A stretch of DNA of 49,148 nt from CBIFWW01 sp966186435 (lineage in GTDB: Bacteria; Pseudomonadota; Gammaproteobacteria; Enterobacterales; Enterobacteriaceae). Location of the stretch: positions 1 to 49,148 of the forward strand of contig CBIFWW010000006.1 of assembly GCA_966186435.1 (NCBI GenBank), given 5' to 3'. Shown here piece after piece: positions 16,449-25,102 of this stretch. Below the pieces are notes generated by a model. That model saw only the letters and a program-made list of their open reading frames with translations, searched no databases and was not told where the DNA came from. Both the position numbers and the translations under genes were made by a program. Within the stretch, counting starts at the first letter, position 1, and every line of letters begins with the position of its first letter.

Positions 16449-17971
16449 GGTTCGGGTACCTGCTGGGAGATTTTCACCACGGAACGGACGGTGAAAACCA
16501 GGGCGTCTGACAGATCGGTGTAGACCGAGCGGGTGCGGTCTACCGGGTCCACAGCAAAGGCCCCTTCATGATCAACATTGGTCGCCAGCACCCCACGAAT
16601 ACGTGGAGAATGGGTACGGATGGCTGTGATGGGCACCGTGCCATCACCGGGCGTCGCGGCGGAAATAAGTTGATGGGTCCTTAAGGGCGGCAGTTCAGGC
16701 GGTGCTCCATTACCCCTGGCTCTGTACTGCTCTTTGATGCGATCGGGAATTTGCTCCTGCCACGTCAGAAATGCATCAGACGGATTGTCGGTACTCGCCC
16801 CGTAAAATAGCCAAGTCTGGGGATGGTATTTGCCGTTAAGTTTTTCGATGAATTTTTTAACGTGCCGAATTATCGTGTTCTCATATTTCGCCCATTCACT
16901 CCGCGTATCCCCCAGCAATAAATCCTGTTCGCACAGCCGCCACCAGTCGGTTTTGTTGAGGTAGATTTCCTCGTAGGGATCCTCCACAGGCAGCGACTTA
17001 CGGGAACTTTTACCCTCAACCCTCAACCAACCTGGGCCATAGGCTTTGCCCGGCAGCAGTTGCAGTGGGCCGGGGGACTGGGCCAGCACCGGCATCAGTT
17101 TTTCGGCACTGTCGCCGATAATCATCCCAAGGACACCGCGTTCACCGGTTTTCATGCGCCGGTATGCCGCGGGCGAGCCGAGGTCGGGCATTACGCCGTG
17201 TACCATGCCCAGAATATGTTTCTGTCCGCCCATATTCTCGGAGTAGTGCCGGGCCACTAGCCCACCCATGGAGTGGGTAACCAGAATGACCTTCTCCACC
17301 GCCAGGCGGCCGCTATAATCCATCAGCACCTGCTCGATATATTTCCCCAGGCGGATGGCTGATTCAGCATTGGACTGGAGCCAGTTGTAACCAAACACGT
17401 GCAGGGGATATAAAAACAAGTGGCCGTGGGCGGTTTCAGGAACGGTGAGTATCTGCCCTTCAGGCTCTTCGCCGATCCGGACGCCGCTAAAACGCTGACG
17501 GGCGGTCTGCAGTTGCGCTTCCCTGAAGTAATTTTCCGTTAGAATATCGTCATCATTGAGCAGGTATTGCAGTCGGTCGAGGGCTTCCCCGTAGCTTTTA
17601 TAAAAGGCGCTGCCCCATCCCCGTGCCCGCCGGGAGGGGAATTTGTTCCCATCGGCAGTATTGTTGAAAATAGACCCGCTATCGTCCACCATCGTTGTGT
17701 TTGGGTCTAACAGAAACTTTCTTTTTTCTGGGTCAGCGAATGGCCATTTTTTAAGAGATTTTGAGGTGTACTGCCAGACCTCATTATCTTTATTTTTCAG
17801 GTTTGACCCCATTACCCCGGGAATAAAGATCACCGGGATCACCTTCACGGCGGGCATAAGGCAGACCGCAACATGGTTATTTTCTTTGGGATGGGGGGTG
17901 ATTTCGAAATGAACCTGCCCGTTTTCCCCCCATATAGGGCGGTGATAAGAACGGTTCTTGTTGTCGTCCAT
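16445..17971 (-). CDS. Alpha/beta-hydrolase lipase, probable type VI effector (Tle4-like)
   Basis: The 508-residue protein has an alpha/beta-hydrolase fold. The oxyanion region is VIPVIFIPGVMGSNLKN (about residues 45-60). The nucleophile elbow is VTHSMGGLVARH with Ser234. Possible Asp and His partners lie in PGDGTVP and NVDHEGAF near the C-terminus. There is no signal peptide, as expected for a cargo delivered by a type VI system. I choose the start at 17971 (MDDNKNRS) because AGGAG lies upstream; the longer frame reads through the leader. The lipase is coupled by ATGA to tli4-like copy B. No vgrG, PAAR or hcp gene is in the window, so it is an orphan module. PGAP1-like lipases of other roles are possible. 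Confidence 0.75.
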   Translation of the reverse strand: MDDNKNRSYHRPIWGENGQVHFEITPHPKENNHVAVCLMPAVKVIPVIFIPGVMGSNLKNKDNEVWQYTSKSLKKWPFADPEKRKFLLDPNTTMVDDSGSIFNNTADGNKFPSRRARGWGSAFYKSYGEALDRLQYLLNDDDILTENYFREAQLQTARQRFSGVRIGEEPEGQILTVPETAHGHLFLYPLHVFGYNWLQSNAESAIRLGKYIEQVLMDYSGRLAVEKVILVTHSMGGLVARHYSENMGGQKHILGMVHGVMPDLGSPAAYRRMKTGERGVLGMIIGDSAEKLMPVLAQSPGPLQLLPGKAYGPGWLRVEGKSSRKSLPVEDPYEEIYLNKTDWWRLCEQDLLLGDTRSEWAKYENTIIRHVKKFIEKLNGKYHPQTWLFYGASTDNPSDAFLTWQEQIPDRIKEQYRARGNGAPPELPPLRTHQLISAATPGDGTVPITAIRTHSPRIRGVLATNVDHEGAFAVDPVDRTRSVYTDLSDALVFTVRSVVKISQQVPEP

Positions 17972-18526
17972 GAACGTTTCTCCTGTTATCCCTTGTTGCC
18001 GCGGCGGACAGCAGCGTTGCGCTGGTGGCTGGATTGCGGCGAATACGGTACCTATTTTATTTGAAGCCAATGGTAGCTGGTAAGAAATAGCCGTGGTGAA
18101 TTAGCATAAAAAAATGTGGGTAGTAAAGTGAATTCAGGCGTAGCTCAATAGAGAAGCAATGATAATACAGAGAAATAATGCCGCCTCGCACTGCTCTTTA
18201 CCTGTGGAATATTTGGGTGGTAATGTGGCTAGCGTCCTTCAATTGAAAATAAATTTCATTAAAATCAATGACTAAAAATACTTAGGCATAGGCTGAGGTC
18301 AGAAAATAGAACAGGCAGGGGGAATTCACAAGATCTTTTTAATCGGCTTTGGCTTCTGGATGCGGATTAATGTAAATCAGAATTTAATTATCTTGGCACG
18401 GGCAATATTACGGGCTTTAATGGGGGGCTAAGAGGAAGCAAGCGAATTCCTCTTAGCCCATTTATTAATATGAAAGTTCTTACAATATCCTGTTATTGAT
18501 TAGTTTTATAACTTTCAATAACCCCC
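17972..18526. other. AT-rich intergenic region between the lipase and fhlA
   Basis: About 550 bases separate the lipase start from the fhlA stop, both on the minus strand. It should hold the lipase promoter and the fhlA terminator. I see no gene. The strongest structure is the hairpin at 18425-18459. The AT-rich base composition contrasts with the FHL genes and marks the edge of that island. Confidence 0.5.
18425..18459 (-). terminator. Long perfect hairpin downstream of fhlA
   Basis: GGGCTAAGAGGAA (18425-18437) and TTCCTCTTAGCCC (18447-18459) form a perfect 13 bp stem with a 9-base loop, 67 bases past the fhlA stop. No long T run follows, but it is the best candidate for the end of the hyp-fhlA transcript. 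Confidence 0.5.
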
Positions 18527-20611
18527 TCAAATCACACTCTTATCAATCCCCAGCTTCTTCATCCGGGACAACAGCGTAGTGCGCTTCATCCCCAGGCGTT
18601 CGGCGGCGCCGCGCGGCCCGGCTACCACGCCATTGGTTTCCTTTAACACCCGAATAATCCGCTGGCATTCATCCTCACCATCAATGCCCGGCTGGCTATT
18701 AACCAACGGCTGGCACTTCTCCGCCATCGGGCGGTAATCCATATCCGGCAGGGAGAGGTGCAGCACGCTGCCACGGGTGAGCAGCACGGCGCGTTCGATC
18801 ACGTTTTCCAGCTCGCGCACGTTGCCCGGCCATTCCATACGGCTCAGCGCCCGCAGGGTTTCTGCCGGGATACTGTCGATAGTGCGGCCCAGACGGCGGG
18901 CGATTTTGAAGGTGAAGGCTTTCACCAGCAGCGGAATATCGTCTGGCCGTTCACGGAGCGGCGGCAGGTTGATGGGGAAGACATTCAGCCGGTAGTAAAG
19001 GTCACTGCGGAATTCCCGATCGGTCACCATCTGCTTGAGGTCGCGGTTGGTGGCGGCAATCAGGCGCACGTCCACTTCCAGCACCTTGTTACTGCCCAAG
19101 CGTTCGAACTCTTTTTCCTGCAGCACGCGCAGCAATTTGGGCTGAAGCTCCAGCGGCATATCGCCCACTTCATCGAGGAACAGAGAGCTTTTATCCGCCA
19201 GTTCAAAGCGGCCAATGCGCTGGGTGTTGGCCCCGGTAAAGGCGCCGCGCTCATGGCCGAACAAGTCGCTTTCCAGTAACCCGGCGGGCATGGCGGCACA
19301 GTTAATTTTCACCATCCGGCGGCTGTTACGGCCGCTAAGATTGTGGATAGCCCGGGCGATCAGCTCTTTCCCGGTGCCGGTTTCCCCCAGGATCAGCACC
19401 GTGCTGTCGCTGCGGGCCACCATCCCCACCTGCTTCATTACGCTGGTCATGGCGTCGCTGCGGCCAATGATTTCACCAAAGTCAGCGGCCACATTGTTGA
19501 TTTGCTCGGTCAGGGCCAGGTTCTCATCCACCAGGTTCTCTTTCAGGCGGTTGATTTCCTGATAGGCCAGGGCGTTATCCACAGCGATGGAGATACGCTC
19601 GGCGATCTGGCGCAGTAACTTTATGGCCTGTGGTGTAAAGACGGAGGCTTCGCACTGGGCCAGCTTCAACACCCCCAGCATCTTATTGCCGAAGGTCAGC
19701 GGCAGCAGGCACAGGGTCTGGATCTGGTTGCCCCACATCTCAAACAGCATTTTTTCATAGGGGGCCAGCTGATCGCGGTCCGTCAGGTTCAGCAACAGCA
19801 TTTCCCGGCTGCGATAAACCCGCTCAGACAGGGTCCCGGCCTCGTCCACTTCAATCTGGTCATGGATCGGGCAGGCTTCATCGACAAAATGGGTGGAGTA
19901 AACGTGCAACCGACCTTTACGGTTGCTTTGCAGCACCACGCTCACCGAATCAATGGCGAAGTAGCGGTAGATTTCGTGGGCGATCTCGCTCACCAGATCG
20001 TCAAGATCCAGTTTGGACAACACCGCATTGGTCACCGCCACCAGGATCTTAAAGTCATCGCGCTCGCGGCATAGCTGCTGGTACTCAAAGCCGGTATTCA
20101 CCCGCGACTGAATTTGTTCTGCCGCCAGGCTCACCACCTGGGTCAGGGTGAACAGGCGCGTCAGCTCTTTTTCCGTCCAGGGCTGGTCTTGTTCACGAAT
20201 AAATTCACAGCCGCCGATGATTTTCCCCTCGGAGGCCAGCGGCAGCAGGCAATAGCGGGAATAAGGGCGGTAAAGATTAAGTTGGCTAACCATCGGCCAG
20301 GTGTCGTCAAACTCGGCGCGGGTACACAGCAGCGCCTCCGGGCGCGAGAGCAGGCGGCGTACCGGGCCGTTCGCCAGCACCATTTCATCTTCGTAATGCA
20401 GGGGCTGGCCCTGGCTATCCATGCCATAAAACCCCACCCGCTGATATAAAGGGTGGAAAAGTAAAATATTGACGCCATCCGCCAGAGCGCTCTGGCGCGT
20501 GATGTGGCTCAGGCACTCTGCCAGTGCGCCAAGATCCGGCTGGCGCAGCAAAGTGCGGGTGGTATCAAAAAGTCCCTGTTGACCGAGGTCGCTCATGGGG
20601 GTGTATGACAT
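18527..20611 (-). CDS. fhlA: Formate hydrogenlyase transcriptional activator FhlA
   Basis: FhlA is a formate-sensing sigma-54 activator of the hyc, hyp, hydN-hypF and fdhF units. The product is 694 residues (E. coli 692). It has an N-terminal sensory half with GAF-like domains (about 1-370), a central AAA+ domain with GETGTGKELIARAIH (Walker A), the GAFTGA sigma-54 contact loop and FLDEVGDMPL (Walker B), and a C-terminal Fis-type helix-turn-helix (GAAERLGMKRTTLLSRMKKLG). The start at 20611 (MSYTPMSDLGQQGLFD) matches E. coli and has AGGAA upstream. It is last in the hypABCDE-fhlA unit, after a 96-base gap that could hold an internal promoter. Confidence 0.97.
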   Translation of the reverse strand: MSYTPMSDLGQQGLFDTTRTLLRQPDLGALAECLSHITRQSALADGVNILLFHPLYQRVGFYGMDSQGQPLHYEDEMVLANGPVRRLLSRPEALLCTRAEFDDTWPMVSQLNLYRPYSRYCLLPLASEGKIIGGCEFIREQDQPWTEKELTRLFTLTQVVSLAAEQIQSRVNTGFEYQQLCRERDDFKILVAVTNAVLSKLDLDDLVSEIAHEIYRYFAIDSVSVVLQSNRKGRLHVYSTHFVDEACPIHDQIEVDEAGTLSERVYRSREMLLLNLTDRDQLAPYEKMLFEMWGNQIQTLCLLPLTFGNKMLGVLKLAQCEASVFTPQAIKLLRQIAERISIAVDNALAYQEINRLKENLVDENLALTEQINNVAADFGEIIGRSDAMTSVMKQVGMVARSDSTVLILGETGTGKELIARAIHNLSGRNSRRMVKINCAAMPAGLLESDLFGHERGAFTGANTQRIGRFELADKSSLFLDEVGDMPLELQPKLLRVLQEKEFERLGSNKVLEVDVRLIAATNRDLKQMVTDREFRSDLYYRLNVFPINLPPLRERPDDIPLLVKAFTFKIARRLGRTIDSIPAETLRALSRMEWPGNVRELENVIERAVLLTRGSVLHLSLPDMDYRPMAEKCQPLVNSQPGIDGEDECQRIIRVLKETNGVVAGPRGAAERLGMKRTTLLSRMKKLGIDKSVI

Positions 20612-20707
20612 TGAGTAATTCCTGGAGGCCCCCGTAGGGGCTAACAACTTTTTATAATAGGCGGTGATAAGTTTAGCTGTCTAAAGATGTTACGGCGCGG
20701 GTTCAAG

Positions 20708-21718
20708 TCAACAAATACGTGGGAGTGGCTCGGAATGGGGCAGGTCGAGGGTGCGTTTAATGCCATACAGACCGGTCACCCGCACGCCCGGTTTTGCCAC
20801 CACTTCACCGATGATGGCCGCATCCCGGCCCAACGGGTGTTGGCGCAAGGAGGCTAAAACGGCTTCTGCGGCCTCGCGGGAAACCGCCAGCACCAGCTTG
20901 CCTTCATTGGCAAAGTTAAGCGGGTCCAGCCCAAGGAGTTCGCAGACGCCGCGCACCGCCGGTTTCATCGGCAGCTTAGCTTCTTCGATTTCCATACCAC
21001 AGCCGCTGGCTTCGCTGAATTCATGCAGCACCGCATTCACCCCCCCACGGGTGGCGTCACGCAGGGCTTTCACCCCCGGAATTGCACGCAATGGGGTAAT
21101 CATCGGGGTTAACACCGCACAATCGCTGGTGAGATCGCCCTGTAACCCCAGCCCTTCACGCAGGTTGAGGATAGTGGCCCCGTGGTCACCCAGGGTGCCG
21201 CTGGCAATCAGCACATCGCCTTCGCGGATTTGATCGATACCCCAGTTCATCCCCGCCGGGATGGCGCCAATACCGGCGGTATTAATAAAGATTTTATCCG
21301 CCGCGCCCCGGGGCACCACTTTGGTGTCCCCGGTAACGATGGCGATCCCGGCTTCGCGGGCGGTGGCGGCCATTGAGCGCACCAGGCGCTCTAAGGTTTC
21401 CAGCGGCAGCCCTTCCTCAAGGATAAATCCGCAGGAGAGCCACAGCGGAGTGGCCCCGCTCACGGCCACATCGTTGGCGGTGCCGCACACCGCCAGCTTG
21501 CCAATATTGCCGCCGGGGAATTCAATCGGGTCGATGACGTAGCTGTCGGTGGAGAAAGCCATCCGATCGCCCTGGGCCGTCAGGGTCGCTAACTCCAGCC
21601 GGGTGGAATCCTCTTGTTGGGCCAGCCATGGGTTGTTAAAGGCTTCCATAAACAGGCTGGCGATCAGCTGCTGCATGGCCTGGCCGCCGCTGCCGTGGGC
21701 TAGGGTGATGGTTTTCAT
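20708..21718 (-). CDS. hypE: Hydrogenase maturation protein HypE
   Basis: HypE dehydrates the carbamoylated thiol of its own C-terminal cysteine to a thiocyanate, the cyanide donor for the Ni-Fe site. The 336 residues equal E. coli. The essential C-terminal PRIC is present. The N-terminal LAHGSGGQAMQQLI and the ATP-binding GTANDVAVSGATPLWLS of the PurM-like fold are visible. Its start overlaps the hypD stop by 4 bases. It works with HypF (encoded at 34206-36437) and passes CN to the HypC-HypD complex. Confidence 0.96.
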   Translation of the reverse strand: MKTITLAHGSGGQAMQQLIASLFMEAFNNPWLAQQEDSTRLELATLTAQGDRMAFSTDSYVIDPIEFPGGNIGKLAVCGTANDVAVSGATPLWLSCGFILEEGLPLETLERLVRSMAATAREAGIAIVTGDTKVVPRGAADKIFINTAGIGAIPAGMNWGIDQIREGDVLIASGTLGDHGATILNLREGLGLQGDLTSDCAVLTPMITPLRAIPGVKALRDATRGGVNAVLHEFSEASGCGMEIEEAKLPMKPAVRGVCELLGLDPLNFANEGKLVLAVSREAAEAVLASLRQHPLGRDAAIIGEVVAKPGVRVTGLYGIKRTLDLPHSEPLPRIC

Positions 21719-22836
21719 GCTTCACTCTCCTGGCCGCGGTATTGATACCAGGCGGCACATGCGCCCTCGGAAGACACCATTAAGGCCCCAAAGGCATTTT
21801 GTGGATTACAGGTTTTGCCAAATAGCGGGCATTGGTGCGGCTTACAGCGGCCGGTCAGCACATCGCCACAGCGGGCGCGAGGATCATCCTGGGTCTGCTG
21901 GGGTTGAGGCTTAAAGTGGCGCTCCGCATCCCAAGCCTGGTAGGCCGGGGTAAGGTGCACGCCGGACTGGTTGATAATCCCCAGCCCGCGCCATTCGCTA
22001 TCGCCATCCAGCATAAATACCTCGGCCATAGCGGCCTGAGCCAGGGCGTTCCCGGCATCGGGCACTACCCGGCGATACTGGTTTTCCACCGCCGGTTGGC
22101 CAGCAATTTTCTGCTCCACCAACATCAGCACCCCTTGCAGCAGATCCACCGGTTCGAACCCGGCCACCACTAACGGGCGCTGGTGCTCGCTGGCAATAAA
22201 GCCATAGGCTTCGGTGCCGATGACCATGCTGACATGGCCCGGGGCCAGGAAGGCATCGATGCCGTTCCCCGGTTGCTCCAGTAGGCTACGCAGGGTGGGG
22301 ATCAGCGTGATGTGCTGGCAGAAGAAGTAAAAATTCTCCACCCCACGGGCCTTGGCCTGTTGCAGGGTGATCGCCGTAGCTGGCATGGTGGTTTCAAAGC
22401 CGAGGCCGAAGAACACCACCTTGCGATCGGGGTGTTTCTCCGCCAGCGCCAGGGCATCCAGCGGCGAGTAAACCACCCGAATATCCGCCCCGCGCGCCCG
22501 GGCATCCATCAGGGAGCCATGTTTACCGGGCACCCGAATGGCATCGCCGAAGGTGCAAAAGATCACGTCCAGGTGGCTGGCGATTTCAATACAGGCATCA
22601 ATGCGCCCCATCGGCAGCACGCACACCGGGCAGCCGGGGCCGTGGATGAATTCAATGTTATCCGGCAGCAGCTGGTCGAGGCCAAATTTAAAGATAGCGT
22701 GAGTATGGCCACCGCACACTTCCATGATCCGCAGGGGATGTCTGGCGCTGTTATTCAGCAGGGGGGCGCGCTCCTTCAGCCTGGCGATCAGCTCCATAAC
22801 CTTTTGCGGGTCACGATACTCATCCACAAAACGCAT
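21715..22836 (-). CDS. hypD: Hydrogenase maturation protein HypD
   Basis: HypD is the iron-sulfur scaffold on which, with HypC, the Fe(CN)2CO group is assembled. The 373 residues match the E. coli length. Conserved motifs are VCGGHTHAIFKFGL (about residue 40), HGPGCPVCVLP (about 65), and a C-terminal cysteine set (CGDVLTGRCKPHQCPLFG...C) for the [4Fe-4S] cluster. The start overlaps the hypC stop as TAATG, and the stop overlaps hypE by 4 bases, so translation is tightly coupled. Confidence 0.96.
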   Translation of the reverse strand: MRFVDEYRDPQKVMELIARLKERAPLLNNSARHPLRIMEVCGGHTHAIFKFGLDQLLPDNIEFIHGPGCPVCVLPMGRIDACIEIASHLDVIFCTFGDAIRVPGKHGSLMDARARGADIRVVYSPLDALALAEKHPDRKVVFFGLGFETTMPATAITLQQAKARGVENFYFFCQHITLIPTLRSLLEQPGNGIDAFLAPGHVSMVIGTEAYGFIASEHQRPLVVAGFEPVDLLQGVLMLVEQKIAGQPAVENQYRRVVPDAGNALAQAAMAEVFMLDGDSEWRGLGIINQSGVHLTPAYQAWDAERHFKPQPQQTQDDPRARCGDVLTGRCKPHQCPLFGKTCNPQNAFGALMVSSEGACAAWYQYRGQESEA

Positions 22837-23114
22837 TAGCCACGCTCCTCGCCATACAGCAGGGCGCCGACATCAGGCTCTACTTCAAACATATTTTGCA
22901 GGGCGTCGAGGGTATCCCGGGCCTCGCTTTCATCAATCACGCTCATGGCAAAACCGACGTGCACCAGCACCCACTGGCCAAGACGGGGCTGGCCGTTTTC
23001 ATCGCAGTGGCCGACTAAGGTCAGGTTGACGTCGCGCTGAATACCGCACACGTCTACTTTGGCGTGGCCGTCTTCCAGAATCTCCGTGATTTGCCCCGGG
23101 ATGCCTATGCACAT
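22836..23114 (-). CDS. hypC: Hydrogenase chaperone HypC
   Basis: HypC is a small chaperone (92 residues) that binds HypD and the hydrogenase large-subunit precursor HycE. It begins MCIGIPGQI with the essential Cys2. The OB-fold core includes VDVCGIQRDVNL and WVLVHVGFAMSVIDE. It overlaps the hypB end by 10 bases and the hypD start by 1 base. Within FHL systems HypC serves hydrogenase 3, while HybG serves the hyb type; no hybG is visible here. Confidence 0.95.
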   Translation of the reverse strand: MCIGIPGQITEILEDGHAKVDVCGIQRDVNLTLVGHCDENGQPRLGQWVLVHVGFAMSVIDESEARDTLDALQNMFEVEPDVGALLYGEERG

Positions 23115-23977
23115 AGCTGTGCCTCCAGCCAGGTGATCCAGTGATCCATGCCTTCGCCTTTGGTGGCGGAAACCAATAGGATCTCAATATCCGGGTTCAC
23201 TTCCCGGGCGTAAGCCAGGCAACGCTCAACGTCGAAGTCGAGGTATGGCAGCAGATCCACTTTGTTCAACAGCATCAGAGAAGCCGCCGCAAACATATGG
23301 GGGTATTTCAGCGGTTTGTCTTCCCCTTCGGTCACCGACAGCACCGCCACTTTATGGCGTTCGCCGAGGTCGAAGCTGGCCGGGCACACCAGGTTGCCAA
23401 CGTTTTCAATAAACAGGATGCCGTTATCGGCCAAATTCAGGCGCGGGGCAGCATCGGCAATCATCTGGGCATCCAGGTGGCAGCCTTTACCGGTGTTAAC
23501 CTGGATAGCCGGAGTGCCGGTGGCGCGGATACGGGCCGCATCGTTCACCGTCTGCTGATCGCCTTCAATTACGGCACATGGCAGGCGGCCTTGCAGACGG
23601 GTTAAGGTTTCGGTCAGTAAGGTGGTTTTACCGGAGCCAGGGCTGGAAACCAGGTTCAGCACCAGTTGATTGCGCCTGGCAAAATCGGCACGGTTGCGGG
23701 CCGCCAGACCGTTGTTTTTGTCCAGCACGTTCATTTCGATTTCCAGCATCCGGCGCTGGCTCATGCCCGGCGCATGGGTGCCTGCTTCGCCATGACCATA
23801 GTGCAGATCGCCTGCTTCCAGTTCACTTGGGGTAAAGGCATCAGCCTTCACGCCGGTGATTTTCATCAGCGGGCGGCCAGCGGGCGCGAAGGGCGCGCTG
23901 CGGAATGCAGAGTGGGGATTACGCTCATCCCCTTCGATATAACGGTTGCCATCAGCGCAACCACAGGTGGTACACAT
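23105..23977 (-). CDS. hypB: Hydrogenase nickel incorporation GTPase HypB
   Basis: HypB is a GTPase that delivers nickel to the hydrogenase large subunit with HypA. The 290 residues match E. coli. The N-terminal MCTTCGCADG is the high-affinity nickel site (CXXCGC). The P-loop SSPGSGKTTLL lies near residue 112, and NKVDLLPYL gives guanine specificity. ENVGNLVCPASFDLGE is the G-domain Ni/Zn metal site. There is only a short His-containing stretch (LHYGHGEAGTHAPG), not the polyhistidine store of rhizobial HypB. It starts 2 bases after the hypA stop. Confidence 0.96.
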   Translation of the reverse strand: MCTTCGCADGNRYIEGDERNPHSAFRSAPFAPAGRPLMKITGVKADAFTPSELEAGDLHYGHGEAGTHAPGMSQRRMLEIEMNVLDKNNGLAARNRADFARRNQLVLNLVSSPGSGKTTLLTETLTRLQGRLPCAVIEGDQQTVNDAARIRATGTPAIQVNTGKGCHLDAQMIADAAPRLNLADNGILFIENVGNLVCPASFDLGERHKVAVLSVTEGEDKPLKYPHMFAAASLMLLNKVDLLPYLDFDVERCLAYAREVNPDIEILLVSATKGEGMDHWITWLEAQLCA

Positions 23978-23979
23978 AA

Positions 23980-24330
23980 TTACTCCCCGGCTACTTCAAG
24001 CCGTTTGATCTGGACGCCATCATCGGCGACCACACGCAGATTTGCCCCATGGCACTGGGGGCAGCGCCGGACTTTTTGGGTCAGCAGTTGGACATATTGC
24101 TGACAGTCATGGCACCAGCATTCGGCTTCCTGTTGATGAATATGCAGGGTGCATCCCTCCGCCAGGGTGTCGCGGCACACCAGTTCAAAGCAGAACTCCA
24201 TGGCGCTGGTTTCCACGCAAGAGAAGGCCCCCACTTCCAGCCAAACGCTGGTCACGCGGGTGGCACCGTTCTGGCGGGCCTGTTGTTCAATGATTTCCAG
24301 CGCACGCTGGCAAAGGGTGATTTCGTGCAT
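23980..24330 (-). CDS. hypA: Hydrogenase nickel chaperone HypA
   Basis: HypA is a 116-residue nickel metallochaperone for hydrogenase 3. The N-terminal MHE binds nickel. A zinc-ribbon with CWCHDC (about 74-79) and CPQC (about 92-95) holds zinc. It is the first gene of the minus-strand hypABCDE-fhlA unit, with GGAGG just upstream of the ATG and a sigma-54 promoter ending about 30 bases upstream. Confidence 0.96.
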   Translation of the reverse strand: MHEITLCQRALEIIEQQARQNGATRVTSVWLEVGAFSCVETSAMEFCFELVCRDTLAEGCTLHIHQQEAECWCHDCQQYVQLLTQKVRRCPQCHGANLRVVADDGVQIKRLEVAGE

Positions 24331-24358
24331 AACGCCTCCGAAGCTGTCCCGGGCGTAT

Positions 24359-24376
24359 ATGCAAGGACAATGCCAA
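24359..24376 (-). promoter_or_regulatory. Sigma-54 promoter of hypA
   Basis: Read on the minus strand, TGGCATTGTCCTTGCA has GG (24374-24373) and GC (24362-24361) exactly 10 bases apart. It fits the -24/-12 consensus TGGCAC-N5-TTGCW almost perfectly. Transcription would start near 24349, about 19 bases before the hypA ATG. FhlA with formate is the expected activator. Confidence 0.85.
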
Positions 24377-24392
24377 CGCAGGTAGCAAGAGG

Positions 24393-24428
24393 TGTCATTC
24401 GGTGTCGAAGATGACGAAATGACATGTC
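24393..24428. promoter_or_regulatory. FhlA-type upstream activating site between hypA and hycA
   Basis: TGTCATTCG at 24393-24401 pairs, with one base of slippage, with CGAAATGACA ending near 24424. A second GTGTCGAAGATGAC segment lies within. The centre is about 80 bases upstream of the hycA -24/-12 box, a normal distance for a sigma-54 activator. The same TGTCAT/ATGACA elements recur at 25020-25062 and 33396-33423, which supports a common regulator. Confidence 0.6.
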
Positions 24429-24491
24429 AAAAGAAACGGGGGAACCGCAGCGTTTATAATATTAGTCATACAAATCAGCATGATATAAAAC

Positions 24492-24507
24492 TGGCATGAA
24501 AAATGCC
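24492..24507 (+). promoter_or_regulatory. Sigma-54 promoter of the hyc operon
   Basis: TGGCATGAAAAATGCC has GG (24493-24494) and GC (24505-24506) separated by exactly 10 bases, a canonical -24/-12 promoter. Expected start is near 24518. Just upstream, AATCAG-N4-ATA (24473-24485) resembles an IHF site. IHF bending is known for E. coli hyc, but this match is only approximate. Confidence 0.83.
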
Positions 24508-24542
24508 TGTGTGGGCAATCACCTCCAACAGAGCGCCTCACT

Positions 24543-25010
24543 ATGACTATTTGGGAACTGAGCGAGAAAGCCGATTATATCGCCAGCCGCCACCAGCGTT
24601 TATTAGACCAGTGGCAACACTACTGCAATACCCTGACGCAGGCCATTACCTTATCCAAAGCCCATCTGCATCATGCCGTTGGCTGCAATCCCGATGACGA
24701 TCTGCGGTTCTTCCTGTTCGACCATTTCATTGTGCGTATTGCCCTTGGTAATGGCTTTAACAGCCACACCATCAGCTACTACCTCGAAAGCCGCGAAGGT
24801 GATGACCAGGCGCTGATTGCTCAGGCCCAAATGGATGACGAAGGCACTGTCGATGGCAGCGTAAGTAACCGCGCCCGTGACCAGGTGCTGGAGCATTATC
24901 TCGGGCTGATTACCCCTATTTATGAGCAGCTCTACCGTGCCGTGCATGACGATGTGCCGCTCAATATGGCACTGCTGTGCCAACAGCCAACGCTGAGCGC
25001 CCTGGCCTGA
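24543..25010 (+). CDS. hycA: Formate hydrogenlyase regulatory protein HycA
   Basis: HycA antagonises FhlA and lowers expression of the FHL regulon by a mechanism not fully known. The 155-residue product follows E. coli HycA (153) from MTIWELSEKADYIASRH through ITLSKAHLHHA, DGFNSHTI-like GNGFNSHTISYYLE and QVLEHYLGLITPIYEQLY. It is the first gene after the sigma-54 promoter, so it forms a negative feedback loop with FhlA encoded divergently. The C-terminal tail (NMALLCQQPTLSALA) is divergent from E. coli. Confidence 0.94.
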   Translation: MTIWELSEKADYIASRHQRLLDQWQHYCNTLTQAITLSKAHLHHAVGCNPDDDLRFFLFDHFIVRIALGNGFNSHTISYYLESREGDDQALIAQAQMDDEGTVDGSVSNRARDQVLEHYLGLITPIYEQLYRAVHDDVPLNMALLCQQPTLSALA

Positions 25011-25019
25011 TTATTCCGT

Positions 25020-25062
25020 GTCGAACACTGTCATGTTCGGCATATGTTTCGTCATAAATGAC
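25020..25062. promoter_or_regulatory. FhlA-type site between hycA and hycB
   Basis: CGAACA (25023-25028) and TGTTCG (25035-25040) form a perfect dyad. It is followed by TTTCGTCATAAATGAC (to 25062), which shares the GTCAT/ATGAC elements of the hypA-hycA site. In E. coli an FhlA site at this same place serves the hyp promoter at a distance, and the layout here suggests the same. Confidence 0.5.
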
Positions 25063-25102
25063 TAAGCCCCGTTGGGGCTTGCTTCTCCGAGGAAGAGATC
25101 CG

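Noticed and set aside
22312..22839. 175-codon plus-strand frame inside hypD
   Set aside because: Antisense to conserved hypD; no ribosome site or recognisable product.
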